DNA of 64,000 bases from Amycolatopsis nalaikhensis (GCF_030264295.1 NZ_CP127173.1:751501-815500), one strand, 5' to 3'; shown: positions 43,835 through 52,358, counted from the first letter of the stretch. A program made the numbers and translations. The notes: a model not told the origin generated them from the sequence alone.

Positions 43835-45364
43835 GTGGCGTGGGTGGAGCAGTGTGGCAGCAGGTCGTGGCGGGTGAGGTATCGGCGGCAGGGGTGCGGT
43901 GTTCGCTCGGTGTCCGGTTTCGGCTCGCGGCGTGACGCTGCGGCCTACGCTGCTGGGTTGGAGGTGGATCGGCGTCGGCGAGTGTGGATCGATCCGGCCG
44001 ACAGCGCGGTCACGGTGGAGGAGTGGGTGGCGCGGTGGTTCCGGTCGCTGGATCTGGATCCGCGGACGATCGAGAGCTACCGCAGCCGGTTGCGGTGTCA
44101 CATCCTCCCGAAGTTCGGGGGTATGCCGGTGGGTGCGATTACGGCGCTGGGGGTGGCCGAGTGGGCTCGGGAGCTGGAGCGGGCAGGATTCGCCCCGTCG
44201 ACGGTGAGCTCGCAACTGAACCTGCTGTCGATGCTTCTGACTGATGCGGCCGACGAGCGGCTGATCCCGTTCAACCCGGTACACCGGCGGAGGCGTCGCG
44301 GCCGGCGGTCGCGACGGGCGGTGCCGGAGCGGGTGTGGGCGACGCCGGAGCAGGTGGTGCGGATCGCCGAGCAGGCCGGTGTGCTCGGTGGGCCGATCGC
44401 GTGGCTGCTGGTGATCACCGCGGCGTGGACCGGTTGCCGGTGGGGTGAGCTGGCCGGCTTGCACCGGGACAATGTCGATCTCCGGCGGGGTGTGATCGTG
44501 ATCGATCCGCTGGTGGGGGCGTTGCACGAGTCGGGGTCGATGCGGTGGCTCGGGCCGCCGAAGACCCGAGCTTCGGCGCGGAGGATCGCGCTGCCGCCGT
44601 TCCTGGTCGCGCTGCTGCGGGAGCACCTTGCGCGGCACCGGTATGAGTTCGTGTTCACGACGCCGAGCGGGACGTGGTTGTGGCGCTCGACGTTCCTGCG
44701 GCGCGTCTTTCGCCCGGCGGTCGACGGCAGCGAGGCGTCCGGGACCAAGGCGGGCTGCGCGGCGGTGCGGCCGGGGTTGACATTCCACGGGTTGCGGCAC
44801 AGCCACAAGACGTGGCTGATCTCCGGCGGCGCGCCGGAGATCGCCCAGGCCCGCCGGCTCGGGCACCACTTGGACAACCGGGTCATCGAGACCTACTCCC
44901 ACGTTGCGCCGGAGGTCGAGCAGCGGCTACTGGAGGACCTCGAACGGCGCTGGCACGCGGTGGCCCCGCTACCGCCGACGCCGTCACCGAGTGTGGTCGA
45001 CAGCGGGCGGATGGCGGCGGTTGTCCCCCTCTTCGCCACGATGGGGGTCACCCACCGGCCGAGCCGACGAGCAGCGAAAACACCGGGCGGGTGCCGTGTC
45101 GGGGCTGGGGCAGTGCTCCAGTTTTGCCCCACCAGGAGCACAAGATCAGGCCGTAAGCCGATCACCGAAGATCGAACCGGGGATGCAGAAAACCCCTCCG
45201 ACCAGCCGGAAAGGCTGAAACGAAGGGGTTCCTTACGATGTGGGCCTAACGTGGCACAACCCGAACTCTTCGGTGCTCGTCGAGGGCCCGGAGATCGCAA
45301 TCCGCCCGGTGGGTATCCGACGCCTCCCCTCACAGATTGCGCAGGTCAATCGCACTGGCGGTGA
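43835..45364 (+). CDS. tyrosine site-specific integrase
   Basis: From GTG at 43835 (MAWVEQCGSRSWRVRYRRQG); upstream codons are not conserved. An N-terminal arm-binding domain and SAM-like core (VEEWVARWFRSLDLDPRTIE; LNLLSMLLTDAADERLIPFN) precede the catalytic domain with Arg in TGCRWGELAGL, HGLRHSHKTWLI, LGHHLDNRVIETYSHV (Tyr). All catalytic residues are present. Family members usually end near residue 430; this frame runs through its own terminator to 509 residues, so the native stop appears lost. It resembles integrases of actinobacterial integrative conjugative elements. The DUF2637 gene follows 6 bp later. Confidence 0.85.
   Translation: MAWVEQCGSRSWRVRYRRQGCGVRSVSGFGSRRDAAAYAAGLEVDRRRRVWIDPADSAVTVEEWVARWFRSLDLDPRTIESYRSRLRCHILPKFGGMPVGAITALGVAEWARELERAGFAPSTVSSQLNLLSMLLTDAADERLIPFNPVHRRRRRGRRSRRAVPERVWATPEQVVRIAEQAGVLGGPIAWLLVITAAWTGCRWGELAGLHRDNVDLRRGVIVIDPLVGALHESGSMRWLGPPKTRASARRIALPPFLVALLREHLARHRYEFVFTTPSGTWLWRSTFLRRVFRPAVDGSEASGTKAGCAAVRPGLTFHGLRHSHKTWLISGGAPEIAQARRLGHHLDNRVIETYSHVAPEVEQRLLEDLERRWHAVAPLPPTPSPSVVDSGRMAAVVPLFATMGVTHRPSRRAAKTPGGCRVGAGAVLQFCPTRSTRSGRKPITEDRTGDAENPSDQPERLKRRGSLRCGPNVAQPELFGARRGPGDRNPPGGYPTPPLTDCAGQSHWR
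45130..45178 (+). repeat. 49-bp segment shared with 16996-17044
   Basis: Begins CACCAGGAGCACAAGATCA, ends GAAGATCGAACC; three differences to the other copy. It lies in the last part of the integrase frame. Confidence 0.75.
45191..45230. terminator. terminator inside the extended integrase frame
   Basis: AACCCCT (45191-45197) pairs with AGGGGTT (45224-45230). Near copy of the terminator at 13571-13613. The tRNA-derived att sequence that follows the first copy is not seen here: after CTTACGATGTGG the sequence diverges. Confidence 0.65.
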
Positions 45365-45370
45365 TGCCTG

Positions 45371-46177
45371 ATGACCAGCGCTGAACTCGGCGTGTCGACT
45401 CGGCCGGCTGCTGACCAGGCTGCGGTCGTCCGGGCCGTCACCGTGATCATGGGGATTGTCGTCGGGCTGACGTTCCTGTTCGGCTTCGGTAACGTCCTCA
45501 ACCTTGCCCTCCGGCTCGGTGTGCCCGCCTGGGTCGCCCCGCTCGTTGCCCCTGCGGTTGATCTCTCGATCCTCGGGCTGCTGCTAGGGACCCGGCACCT
45601 GGCACTCGCCGGAGCATCCGCGGATGTGCTCCGTCCAGCTCGCCGACTACTGATCTTTGCCAGCGTGGTGACCCTCGCACTGAACGTGGCCGCCCCGCTC
45701 GTCGCAGGCGAGTTTGGCAAGGCAGCGTTCGACGCCGTGGGCCCCCTGCTCCTGATCGGTTGGGCCGAAGTCGGCCCTGGTTTCTTGCAGGCGATCAGCG
45801 CGTCCTGCGTCCAGACCCGCGACCTGGAGGCGCCGTGCATCGGGCGGGCACATTCGGAGGCTTCGATCGACGCGGATGAACCAGTTCGGCCGCAAGTTGC
45901 GGCGGTTGATCAACCGCCGCAGAGTCGCCGAAAGGGACCTCAGCGGCGCACACCGGAGCGGCTCCTAGAGCAGGCGAGGCAGGAGGACGCCGCTCACCGC
46001 GCTGCTCACCAGAAACCGATCTCGGCGGACACGCTTCGAGTCCGGCTCGGGATTGGCGCGACTCGGGCGCGACGTCTCGTCAAGGCCGTTCGCGAGGAGT
46101 ACCAAGCCCAACGCGATCAGATTGATGTGGATGCCACGGGCGAGTCGCAAGGCGCCTCATCGACCCTGGCGGCGTGA
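45371..46177 (+). CDS. DUF2637 membrane protein with C-terminal DNA-binding-like domain
   Basis: 268 residues. The N-terminal four-helix membrane part (VTVIMGIVVGLTFLFGFGNV; WVAPLVAPAVDLSILGLLLG; LLIFASVVTLALNVAAPLVA; AVGPLLLIGWAEVGPGFL) is close to the gene at 17485. The hydrophilic tail ends with ISADTLRVRLGIGATRARRL then VKAVREEYQAQ, a short HTH-like segment as in plasmid-borne DUF2637 proteins. It is part of an integrative-element module (integrase, then DUF2637). Replication and transfer genes are absent. Confidence 0.75.
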   Translation: MTSAELGVSTRPAADQAAVVRAVTVIMGIVVGLTFLFGFGNVLNLALRLGVPAWVAPLVAPAVDLSILGLLLGTRHLALAGASADVLRPARRLLIFASVVTLALNVAAPLVAGEFGKAAFDAVGPLLLIGWAEVGPGFLQAISASCVQTRDLEAPCIGRAHSEASIDADEPVRPQVAAVDQPPQSRRKGPQRRTPERLLEQARQEDAAHRAAHQKPISADTLRVRLGIGATRARRLVKAVREEYQAQRDQIDVDATGESQGASSTLAA

Positions 46178-46262
46178 GGTGGACGCCGACGCACGTCGGC
46201 GGGGGCGTGCCTGCTACGCCACCAAAACGATCTCGATCAAACTCGCCCGACGTCACACCTAA

Positions 46263-47643
46263 TACTGCAACGACACTTCGTGATGGCCGCGTCGTCGGTA
46301 GTGGCTGGCACGCGCCCGGGCTTGGCTGGCTCGTCGCCATCGTGACCAGTGCATCGCATGCTGGCTTGTGCGGCGGATCGGTGCGGTGACGCGGTTGAGC
46401 AGTCTGCGAATTTCGTTGGAGGTGAGCGGTATCAGGCCGGGTGTGGATCCCCTTTTTTCGCGGCGTCTCGAGTGAGGACGAGAAACGCCGCTGCCGCCAT
46501 GGAGAGGGTGATATGCCGATACCATGCTTCGTATCGGCGGACCTGGTAGTGGTCGAGTCCTGTTTCGTTTTTCGCGGTTTGGAAACTTTCTTCGATTGCC
46601 CAGCGGCTTCCGGCGACGCGCACCAGTTCGCGGATGTCGGTGCCGGCGGGGCCGAAGCAAATGTAATAGGCGATATCGGTGGGATCGCTGACAGAGCGGC
46701 GGGCCAGCAGCCAGTGGCCGACTTCTTGTCGGCGTAGAGGCCGGATGTCGACCACCGCCCAATCGTAGATCCGTTGCCCGTGCGCTCCATCGCCGCAGGA
46801 CAGACGTTGCCAGGCGGCCGGTTCGACCTCCGCGATGACGGCGCGGGCGCGTCGTTGCCGCAGATCCATGGAAATCACCATTTGGGACTTGGGTACGGCG
46901 AGTACATGTGCGATATCGTGTTCTTCCAGCCAGAGCCGCAGCCGCCCGACCTGCCCGTAGGCTTCATCAGCGGTGAACCACGCAAACGGGATTCTCGCGG
47001 CGAGCGCGCGTTCCACCATCAGTTGTGCCAACTCGGGCTTGGTCGCGAATCCGACGTCGTCGGGAATGCCGGCCGCAGCGCACCGGCCCCGATCCGCGAT
47101 CCACTCTTTCGGCAGGTACAACTCGCGATCGATCAAAGCTCGTCCCCGATCCGAGGCGTACGCCAAGAACACGCCGATCTGCGAATTCTCGACTCGCCCG
47201 GCCGTGCCCGAATACTGGCGCGCCACGCCGGCGGATTTCGTGCCCTTCTTCACGAATCCGGTCTCATCGGCGATCAACACGCCGCGTTCGGCGTCCCCGA
47301 GCACGTCGACCACCGCATCACGCACGTCATCACGCATGCCCTCGGCGTCCCAGGCGTAGAAGTTCAGCAGCCGCTGCATGCCCTGCGGACCCGCCTCGCC
47401 CGCCATCTCGGCCAGGGTCCAGCCGTTCTTGCGCTCGGCTTCCGCCAGCAGGCCCCGCAGGTAGGACACCATTTGCCGCCGGGGCTCCACCCGGGAAAAC
47501 CGCGTCGCGAACCGCCCCGCGAACGCAGCGAAACGCGCCGACCAGTCCGTCACCATCTCCAGCACACAAGATCAACTACACGACCAACGAACCAGAGCCT
47601 AACCGACACGCGGATCAATCCATCACGAAGTGTCGTTGCAGTA
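46263..47643 (-). mobile_element. IS701-family insertion sequence, 1381 bp
   Basis: Perfect 24-bp terminal inverted repeats (46263-46286 and 47620-47643; TACTGCAACGACACTTCGTG is the outer part) are flanked by a 4-bp direct repeat CTAA (46259-46262 and 47644-47647). It encodes one transposase on the minus strand. Intact ends and duplication indicate direct insertion into the integrative-element remnant. Confidence 0.92.
46432..47565 (-). CDS. IS701-family transposase, possibly -1 frameshifted
   Basis: 377 residues from GTG at 47565 (ATG at 47556 is an alternative). RNGWTLAEMAGEAGPQ-like opening (NGWTLAEMAGEAGPQGMQRL), ADETGFVKKGTKSAGVARQY, WFTADEAYGQ and GSRWAIEESFQTAKNETGLD give the DDE core of IS701/DDE_5 type. 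The frame stops after AAKKGDPHPA, but the next frame continues as GSTPGLIPLTSNEIRRLLNR to the IS end near 46259. The switch lies on an A6G4 run (about 46447-46456), where a -1 slip after AAA AAA would give the full-length protein. Confidence 0.85.
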   Translation of the reverse strand: MLEMVTDWSARFAAFAGRFATRFSRVEPRRQMVSYLRGLLAEAERKNGWTLAEMAGEAGPQGMQRLLNFYAWDAEGMRDDVRDAVVDVLGDAERGVLIADETGFVKKGTKSAGVARQYSGTAGRVENSQIGVFLAYASDRGRALIDRELYLPKEWIADRGRCAAAGIPDDVGFATKPELAQLMVERALAARIPFAWFTADEAYGQVGRLRLWLEEHDIAHVLAVPKSQMVISMDLRQRRARAVIAEVEPAAWQRLSCGDGAHGQRIYDWAVVDIRPLRRQEVGHWLLARRSVSDPTDIAYYICFGPAGTDIRELVRVAGSRWAIEESFQTAKNETGLDHYQVRRYEAWYRHITLSMAAAAFLVLTRDAAKKGDPHPA

Positions 47644-47810
47644 CTAACCGCCTGGTCGCGAACATGTCGAACAGTTCGCAAACGTTGCAGAGCATGACTG
47701 AACCGTGCTGAGGTCGGAGTCGTCGGCCGTGGGCTATCCGACCGAGAAGGCTGCATCACTGCGAACCGCAGCCGGCCGGACAGGGCGCGCACGGCTGCCA
47801 CACTGGGTGG

Positions 47811-48674
47811 GTGGCCCTTGGGTACGTTTTCGCTGTTCTGGCCGCTGCGGCGTCGGGCGGTGGTTCGATCCTGCAGTCGCTCGGTATCCGACGTGTCGGC
47901 GCGTACGGCGGCGCGTCGCTGGATCTGGTCCGCCTGCGACACCAGTATGTTTACTTCCTCGGTCTGGGCGTGGACCTGGTGGGATTCGTGTGTGCGGCTG
48001 CGGCGTTGCACTGGCTGCCGTTGTTCCTGGTCCAGTCGCTGCTGGCGTTCAGCATCGGGGTGACGGCCACGATCGCGGCGTTCCTGGGCGCACGGTTGGC
48101 TGCGGCGGGCTGGGGCATGGTGGGTATCGGCGCGGTGGGGTTGATCCTGCTGGGCGTGTCCGCCGATCCGGGCCCGGCCCGGACGCTGCACCTGGAATGG
48201 CGGTGGATCTTGCTGGGCATGGTGGTGCCAGTGGCGGTGATCGCCTTCTGCGCGCGGCGTCGCGGCGGCTTCTGGGCGGCTTCGGCGTTGGCGTTCAGCG
48301 CCGGGTTGGCGTTCTGTGTCGTCGGTATCTCGGCCCGGTCACTGACCATTCCGGACTTGTCGTGGCGGCTGGTGCTGGAGCCGTCGGTGTGGGCCATCGT
48401 GGTCAACGCGCTCGTGGGTGCGGTGGTGTTCGCGATGGCCTTGCAGAAGGGTGGCCCTACGGCGGTCACCGCGATCATGCTCACTACCAAGACGGCGCTG
48501 GCCTCGTTCGTCGGGCTGGCCTACCTGGGTGACCGGGTGCGCGCTGGTTTCGGCGCTGCGGCGACCGTGGGATTCGTCCTAGCGATCGCCGCGGCGGTCG
48601 GCGTCGCGCACTATGCATCCCGCGCCCGTCAGAAGAGATCGATTGGACCGCCCCGGGTTGGTTGGAGGCTCTGA
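47811..48674 (+). CDS. DMT/EamA-like membrane transporter, C-terminus replaced by an IS
   Basis: 287 residues from GTG at 47811, with about nine hydrophobic helices (YVFAVLAAAASGGGSILQSL; GVDLVGFVCAAAALHWLPLF; LLAFSIGVTATIAAFLGARL; ALASFVGLAYLGDRV; GFVLAIAAAVGVAHYAS). It resembles small DMT-superfamily exporters. The last 10 residues (IGPPRVGWRL) come from the IS at 48644. Joining the flanks across the duplicated GAT restores SITTPGHDHMVA and a TGA at about 49992. Only the cytoplasmic tail is altered, so function may survive. Confidence 0.7.
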   Translation: MALGYVFAVLAAAASGGGSILQSLGIRRVGAYGGASLDLVRLRHQYVYFLGLGVDLVGFVCAAAALHWLPLFLVQSLLAFSIGVTATIAAFLGARLAAAGWGMVGIGAVGLILLGVSADPGPARTLHLEWRWILLGMVVPVAVIAFCARRRGGFWAASALAFSAGLAFCVVGISARSLTIPDLSWRLVLEPSVWAIVVNALVGAVVFAMALQKGGPTAVTAIMLTTKTALASFVGLAYLGDRVRAGFGAAATVGFVLAIAAAVGVAHYASRARQKRSIGPPRVGWRL

Positions 48675-48695
48675 TACCTGGAAAGGTGAGGAGCT

Positions 48696-49013
48696 ATGGC
48701 ACCACCGAGGAAATACTCGTCTGAGCTGCGGGAACGTGCGGTCCGGATGGTCTTTGAGCTACGTGAGCAGGGCGAGCGGACGGGTGTGATCGCTCGGGTC
48801 GCTGACCAGCTTGGTGTGCATCGGGAGGCGTTGCGGACCTGGGTGCGGCAGGCCGAGGTCGATGGTGGGAAGCGGCCCGGTACGTCGACAAGTGATATCC
48901 AGCGGATCGCTGAGCTGGAGCGGGAGAATCGTGAACTGCGACGGGCGAACGAGATCCTGAAGGCCGCGTCGGCGTTTTTCGCCCGGGAACTCGACCCGAA
49001 ACCGCCGCGCTAG
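48696..49013 (+). CDS. IS3-family transposase OrfA, copy 2
   Basis: 105 residues, identical in sequence to the product at 14057, including the T5 slip region near the end (48975-48979) that leads into orfB by -1 frameshift. Confidence 0.9.
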   Translation: MAPPRKYSSELRERAVRMVFELREQGERTGVIARVADQLGVHREALRTWVRQAEVDGGKRPGTSTSDIQRIAELERENRELRRANEILKAASAFFARELDPKPPR

Positions 49014-49066
49014 TCGAGTTCATCGATACCCACCGGGATCAGTTCGGTGTCGAGCCGATCTGTGCC

Positions 49067-49915
49067 GTGCTGGAGGTGTCGCCGTCGACGTATTGGGCGG
49101 CGAAGAAACGGGAGTCGGCCCCGTCTGCTCGCGCGGTCCGGGACGAATGGCTGAAGAAGGAGATTCTGCGGGTGTGGCATGGGCCGGGGCGTGGCCTGTA
49201 CGGGGCACGGAAGGTATGGCGCCAGCTCGGTCGGGACGGTGTCGAGGTGGCGCGGTGCACGGTCGAGCGGCTGATGCGCGAGCTGGGTATCAGCGGGGTG
49301 ACTGCGCCCCGTAAGCGGCCACGGACCACCATCCCGGCTGCGGACAGGCCAGGTGACCTGCTTGAACGTGACTTCACCGCGGACGCGCCGGACCAGCGGT
49401 GGGTCGCCGACATCACCTACGTCGCCACCGCGGCCGGCTGGGCGTACACCGCGTTCGTCCAGGACCTGTACTCCCGGCGGATCCTCGGCTGGCAGGTCGC
49501 CGATCACCTGGGTGCCGACCTCGCGCTCGACGCTCTGGAGATGGCAATCTGGGCACGTGGAGGCAGTTCCGGAGGCGGTATTGACGGTCTTGTTCACCAT
49601 TCCGATAGAGGCGTTCAATATACCTCCATTCGCTACGCCGAGCGGCTTGATCAGATCGGCGCGGCGCGTTCGGTGGGCAGCACAGGAGATTCCTATGACA
49701 ATGCCGCAGCCGAATCGCTCAACAGTCTCTACAAGAAGGAGCTCATCGACTACCGAGGCGACTGGGAGAACACCACGGACGTGACGCTGGCCACCATGGA
49801 ATGGGTTGCCTGGTACAACAGGGAACGGCTACATTCTTTCTGCGGGAACACCCCTCCGGCTGAGTACGAGGAGACGTTCCGCGCCACGGCCACTGAGTCT
49901 GGCGCAGTGGTCTAG
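49067..49915 (+). CDS. IS3-family transposase OrfB, copy 2
   Basis: 282 residues, identical to the product at 14428, with all DDE motifs (VADITYV, HHSDRGVQY, AAAESLNSLYKKEL). It is read as an OrfAB fusion from about 48979. Confidence 0.88.
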   Translation: MLEVSPSTYWAAKKRESAPSARAVRDEWLKKEILRVWHGPGRGLYGARKVWRQLGRDGVEVARCTVERLMRELGISGVTAPRKRPRTTIPAADRPGDLLERDFTADAPDQRWVADITYVATAAGWAYTAFVQDLYSRRILGWQVADHLGADLALDALEMAIWARGGSSGGGIDGLVHHSDRGVQYTSIRYAERLDQIGAARSVGSTGDSYDNAAAESLNSLYKKELIDYRGDWENTTDVTLATMEWVAWYNRERLHSFCGNTPPAEYEETFRATATESGAVV

Positions 49916-50133
49916 AACCAACTCAACCGGCCTCCAACATCACCGGGGCGGTCCAGATTACCACACCGGGACATGACCACATGGTTGCCTGAACAGCGAG
50001 CCGCACTGGTCACCCCACCCGGCCTATCGCGCCGATCACCCTGCAGGGCGTAGGCTGGCCACATACCCGGTCGCGACGACATCCCACTCCCGAGGTGCCA
50101 GCCCCTCCGGCCCACGTGGAAGTAGTGGTATGT

Positions 50134-50514
50134 ATGTCCCTCCTCCATCGCACTCGCCGTGAAGGCGACGGCCAGCCCCAGCCCATGGATGCCGACATGT
50201 CGGCGCCGGCCGGGCAGGCCACTCCACCGCAGGCGGCCCAGTCGGTGGCCGGATCACCCGGACGAGTGCCCCGCACCCGCACCGGAGCCGCTTGGGCGGC
50301 CCTCATCGCCGCGGCCCTTCTTGCCGTCCTGTTGATCGTCTTCCTGGTGCAGAACACCCACAGCACCGAGATCTCGTTCCTGTGGATGACCACGAGCACC
50401 CCGCTGGCTGTCGCATTGCTGATCGCCGCTGTCGGCTCCGTGCTGCTCACTCTCGTCCTCGGGACCGCCCGCATCACCCAGCTGCGCCGCCTGGTCCGCA
50501 AGAACCGCACCTGA
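50134..50514 (+). CDS. LapA/DUF1049 domain membrane protein
   Basis: 126 residues from ATG at 50134; ATG codons at 50188 and 50197 are alternatives. A disordered N-terminus is followed by two membrane helices (AALIAAALLAVLLIVFLVQN; PLAVALLIAAVGSVLLTLVL) with the family motif QNTHSTEISFLW between them and a basic end RRLVRKNRT. LapA-type proteins work in envelope or lipopolysaccharide assembly in proteobacteria; the role in actinobacteria is unknown. First gene of the second stress module. Confidence 0.72.
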   Translation: MSLLHRTRREGDGQPQPMDADMSAPAGQATPPQAAQSVAGSPGRVPRTRTGAAWAALIAAALLAVLLIVFLVQNTHSTEISFLWMTTSTPLAVALLIAAVGSVLLTLVLGTARITQLRRLVRKNRT

Positions 50515-50795
50515 CCACCGAATGGGTGACACCTCTGCTCGATCGGGGGGTGGCTCGGATATTCGACGGCGGTGGACGAGTAGATCAGACCGCGGCGACG
50601 GGCCGCGACCCACGCGGCGGCTCCGCAGATTTCGCGAGACGTATCCGAACCGAATAGCGGCCAATGTGATCAGCCACAGAGACAGGTGGCGTGTGGCAGA
50701 ATTAACGGCGGCCATTATCCAATGGTGCGGATTATTCATGGGGTATTCTCAGGCACAGCTCGGATCGAAATCGCCCAGTCACGTTCGCCACAGGG

Positions 50796-50903
50796 TAGAA
50801 TCGAGTTGTCGAGAACATCTCGCACGGGAGCGGTCAAGCCCCCGTCGTACTCGATGATCCACCCAGACCGGCCGTAGTTTCGGCCGGAGACGGGAGCGCC
50901 GAC
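50796..50903 (+). promoter_or_regulatory. candidate structured 5' leader of DUF5994, copy 2
   Basis: TAGAAT -10 (50796-50801) and a 102-nt leader. TCGAGAACATCTCGCACG, helix ACGGGAG/CCCCCGT with loop CGGTCAAG, CGTCGTACTCGA, hairpin CCGGCCG/CGGCCGG with loop TAGTTT, and GGAGACGGGAGCGCCGAC before the ATG. The outer pair UCGAG/CUCGA replaces CCGAG/CUCGG of copies 1 and 3, a compensated change. Confidence 0.75.
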
Positions 50904-51458
50904 ATGACGTCGGGCCCACACCTTCTCATCGCCACCCCACCGGTCACCTTGGCCGCCGAGCCGCCTCGGCAGACGCTCCGCTTGAAGTTGAAGCCGAAGG
51001 CGCCCACCACGGGGCACGTCGACGGAGCGTGGTGGCCCCGCTCGCGGGACCTGTCCACCGAACTGCCGGCGCTGCTCGCGGTGCTGGCTATTCGGCTGGG
51101 TCGCGTCGGCCGGGTCAGCTACAACCTCACCACCTGGAACCCCGCCGACCGCCGCCTCAACATCGACGGTCACCGCGTGCGGTTGGGTGGATTCCACGCC
51201 CAGCACCCGCACGCCATCGACGTGATCGGCCCGACCGGGACGCGGCTGACCCTGCTGGTCCTGCCACCGGAAACCGACCCGGCGACCGCCCATCACATCC
51301 TGATGACCGCGGCCGGGCGGGACAACGTCGACAGCATCGACGAGTTGCTTGCGCCCACCGCCGTGACCGCGCCGGTTCCGGCGGACCGCGACCTGCCCGA
51401 CGACCCCGCGGTGCAGCGTTGGGAGGTCGACGGCGGCCTGGTGCCGCAGCGTACCTAA
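50904..51458 (+). CDS. DUF5994 family protein
   Basis: 184 residues: LRLKLKPKAPTTGHVDGAWW then PRS, VSYNLTTWNPADRRLNIDGH, RVRLGGFHAQHPHAIDVIG, RLTLLVLPPETDPATAHHIL and AVQRWEVDGGLVP. It is closest to the copy at 29283, and both have the conserved leader. A small paralogue pair (51541 here, 21794 elsewhere) lies next to leader-bearing DUF5994 loci in both cases. Function unknown. Confidence 0.8.
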   Translation: MTSGPHLLIATPPVTLAAEPPRQTLRLKLKPKAPTTGHVDGAWWPRSRDLSTELPALLAVLAIRLGRVGRVSYNLTTWNPADRRLNIDGHRVRLGGFHAQHPHAIDVIGPTGTRLTLLVLPPETDPATAHHILMTAAGRDNVDSIDELLAPTAVTAPVPADRDLPDDPAVQRWEVDGGLVPQRT

Positions 51459-51540
51459 CGATCCCGGCTGCCGGAGCTGTCCGAGCGAACAACTCCCACT
51501 GGCACCCGAGTTCCGATCCAGACATTGTCAGGAGTACCCG

Positions 51541-51696
51541 ATGACCACTGTTGAATATGTTTCCGTCTACGACCTACGGGTCAAGCTCGTACAGGACACT
51601 CTGGCCAACCACTCGACGCTGGGCGACCACGCCGCGCACGAACTCGCGGTGCATGTGTTGGATGCCCTAGACCACATCCCGGAGAAAGTGCGCTGA
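51541..51696 (+). CDS. small protein, paralogue of 21794
   Basis: 51 residues: MTTVEYVSVYDLRVKLVQDT, LANHSTLGDHAAHELAVHVL, DALDHIPEKVR. The same pattern as the 48-residue product at 21794-21940 (YEQRVNLVENTVKENSPLSA...EIPEKIR). AGGAG lies seven bases upstream of the ATG. Conserved spacing of hydrophobic residues and the IPEKVR end argue for a real protein. Confidence 0.65.
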   Translation: MTTVEYVSVYDLRVKLVQDTLANHSTLGDHAAHELAVHVLDALDHIPEKVR

Positions 51697-52112
51697 GCCT
51701 CCCAGTCCACGTCTCGGGTTGATGCCAAATGCGCGAATTCAGAAGAACAGCCGCACTGGATCGCATCACTACCCGGCCGGAAACCCAACTGACCCGATCG
51801 AGTCGGACTATAGGGGCGTTGTGCCCGTCACCGCGCGCAGCGTTTCCGATTCCCGTCCGTTGACCACAGAAGAACCAGCCCAACGCGTCCTGTGAACACT
51901 GCTCTGCTCGGCGCCCAGCCTTGGCAGCGACCGGCGGTGGCTTTGCTCCGCTGACCGACAAGCCGGTCGTTTTGCGCTGTCCATTGTGGAACTAGTCACG
52001 GGCCGCCTAGAGAAGTTTCTCCGGAAGTTTGGACCATACTGCCGGTGGAGCGCGTAGTGTTGCAGGTAAGAGCCCTGGACCCCGGTAGACACCAGCCGAC
52101 CGAGGGACTCCC
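51697..52112. other. intergenic, promoter region of the second desaturase unit
   Basis: No gene supported in 416 bases. The last 100 bases before 52113 contain GTTTGGACCATACTGCC, which may include the promoter of the small-protein/desaturase/STAS operon; no firm -35/-10 pair could be assigned. Confidence 0.4.
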
Positions 52113-52358
52113 ATGGCACATCTCGACATCACTTCTCTTTCCGTGCCGGTCGCGGGGATCGCGGAACCTCATCAGAGCACAGTCGGTGTGATCCTGCGCG
52201 GGGTCGGGCAGGGTCTGTTCACCGTGGACGAGGGTGAACTCCTGATCGACCGAGTCCGCAGGCACAGGTTGCCCTTGTCCATCAATGACGGTCGTCTCTC
52301 CGCGGGTAGCGGGTCTGCATCGGAAGCAGTTCTGACCAGTCGCAGTAGGACAGTCTGA
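52113..52358 (+). CDS. small hypothetical protein coupled to a desaturase
   Basis: 81 residues, ATG at 52113 with GAGGGA five bases upstream. STVGVILRGVGQGLFTVDEG, ELLIDRVRRHRLPLSINDGR. Its TGA shares bases with the desaturase ATG (TGATG), so translation is coupled. No family recognised. Confidence 0.6.
   Translation: MAHLDITSLSVPVAGIAEPHQSTVGVILRGVGQGLFTVDEGELLIDRVRRHRLPLSINDGRLSAGSGSASEAVLTSRSRTV

Larger units (their letters stand above)
48644..49955 (+). mobile_element. IS3-family insertion sequence copy 2, 1312 bp
   Basis: Same ends, length and predicted proteins as 14005-15316, same orientation, flanked by a 3-bp repeat GAT (48641-48643 and 49956-49958). Together the copies bound 33.3 kb of unique DNA as direct repeats. 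Confidence 0.92.

Noticed and set aside
43667..44902. A 411-residue minus-strand frame opposite the integrase
   Set aside because: The plus-strand integrase has all catalytic motifs; the opposite frame is low-complexity Arg/Pro/His.
14005..49955. Composite transposon made of the two IS copies and the stress island
   Set aside because: Each IS copy has its own 3-bp target duplication (ATG and GAT), so they inserted independently; no duplication surrounds the whole block.
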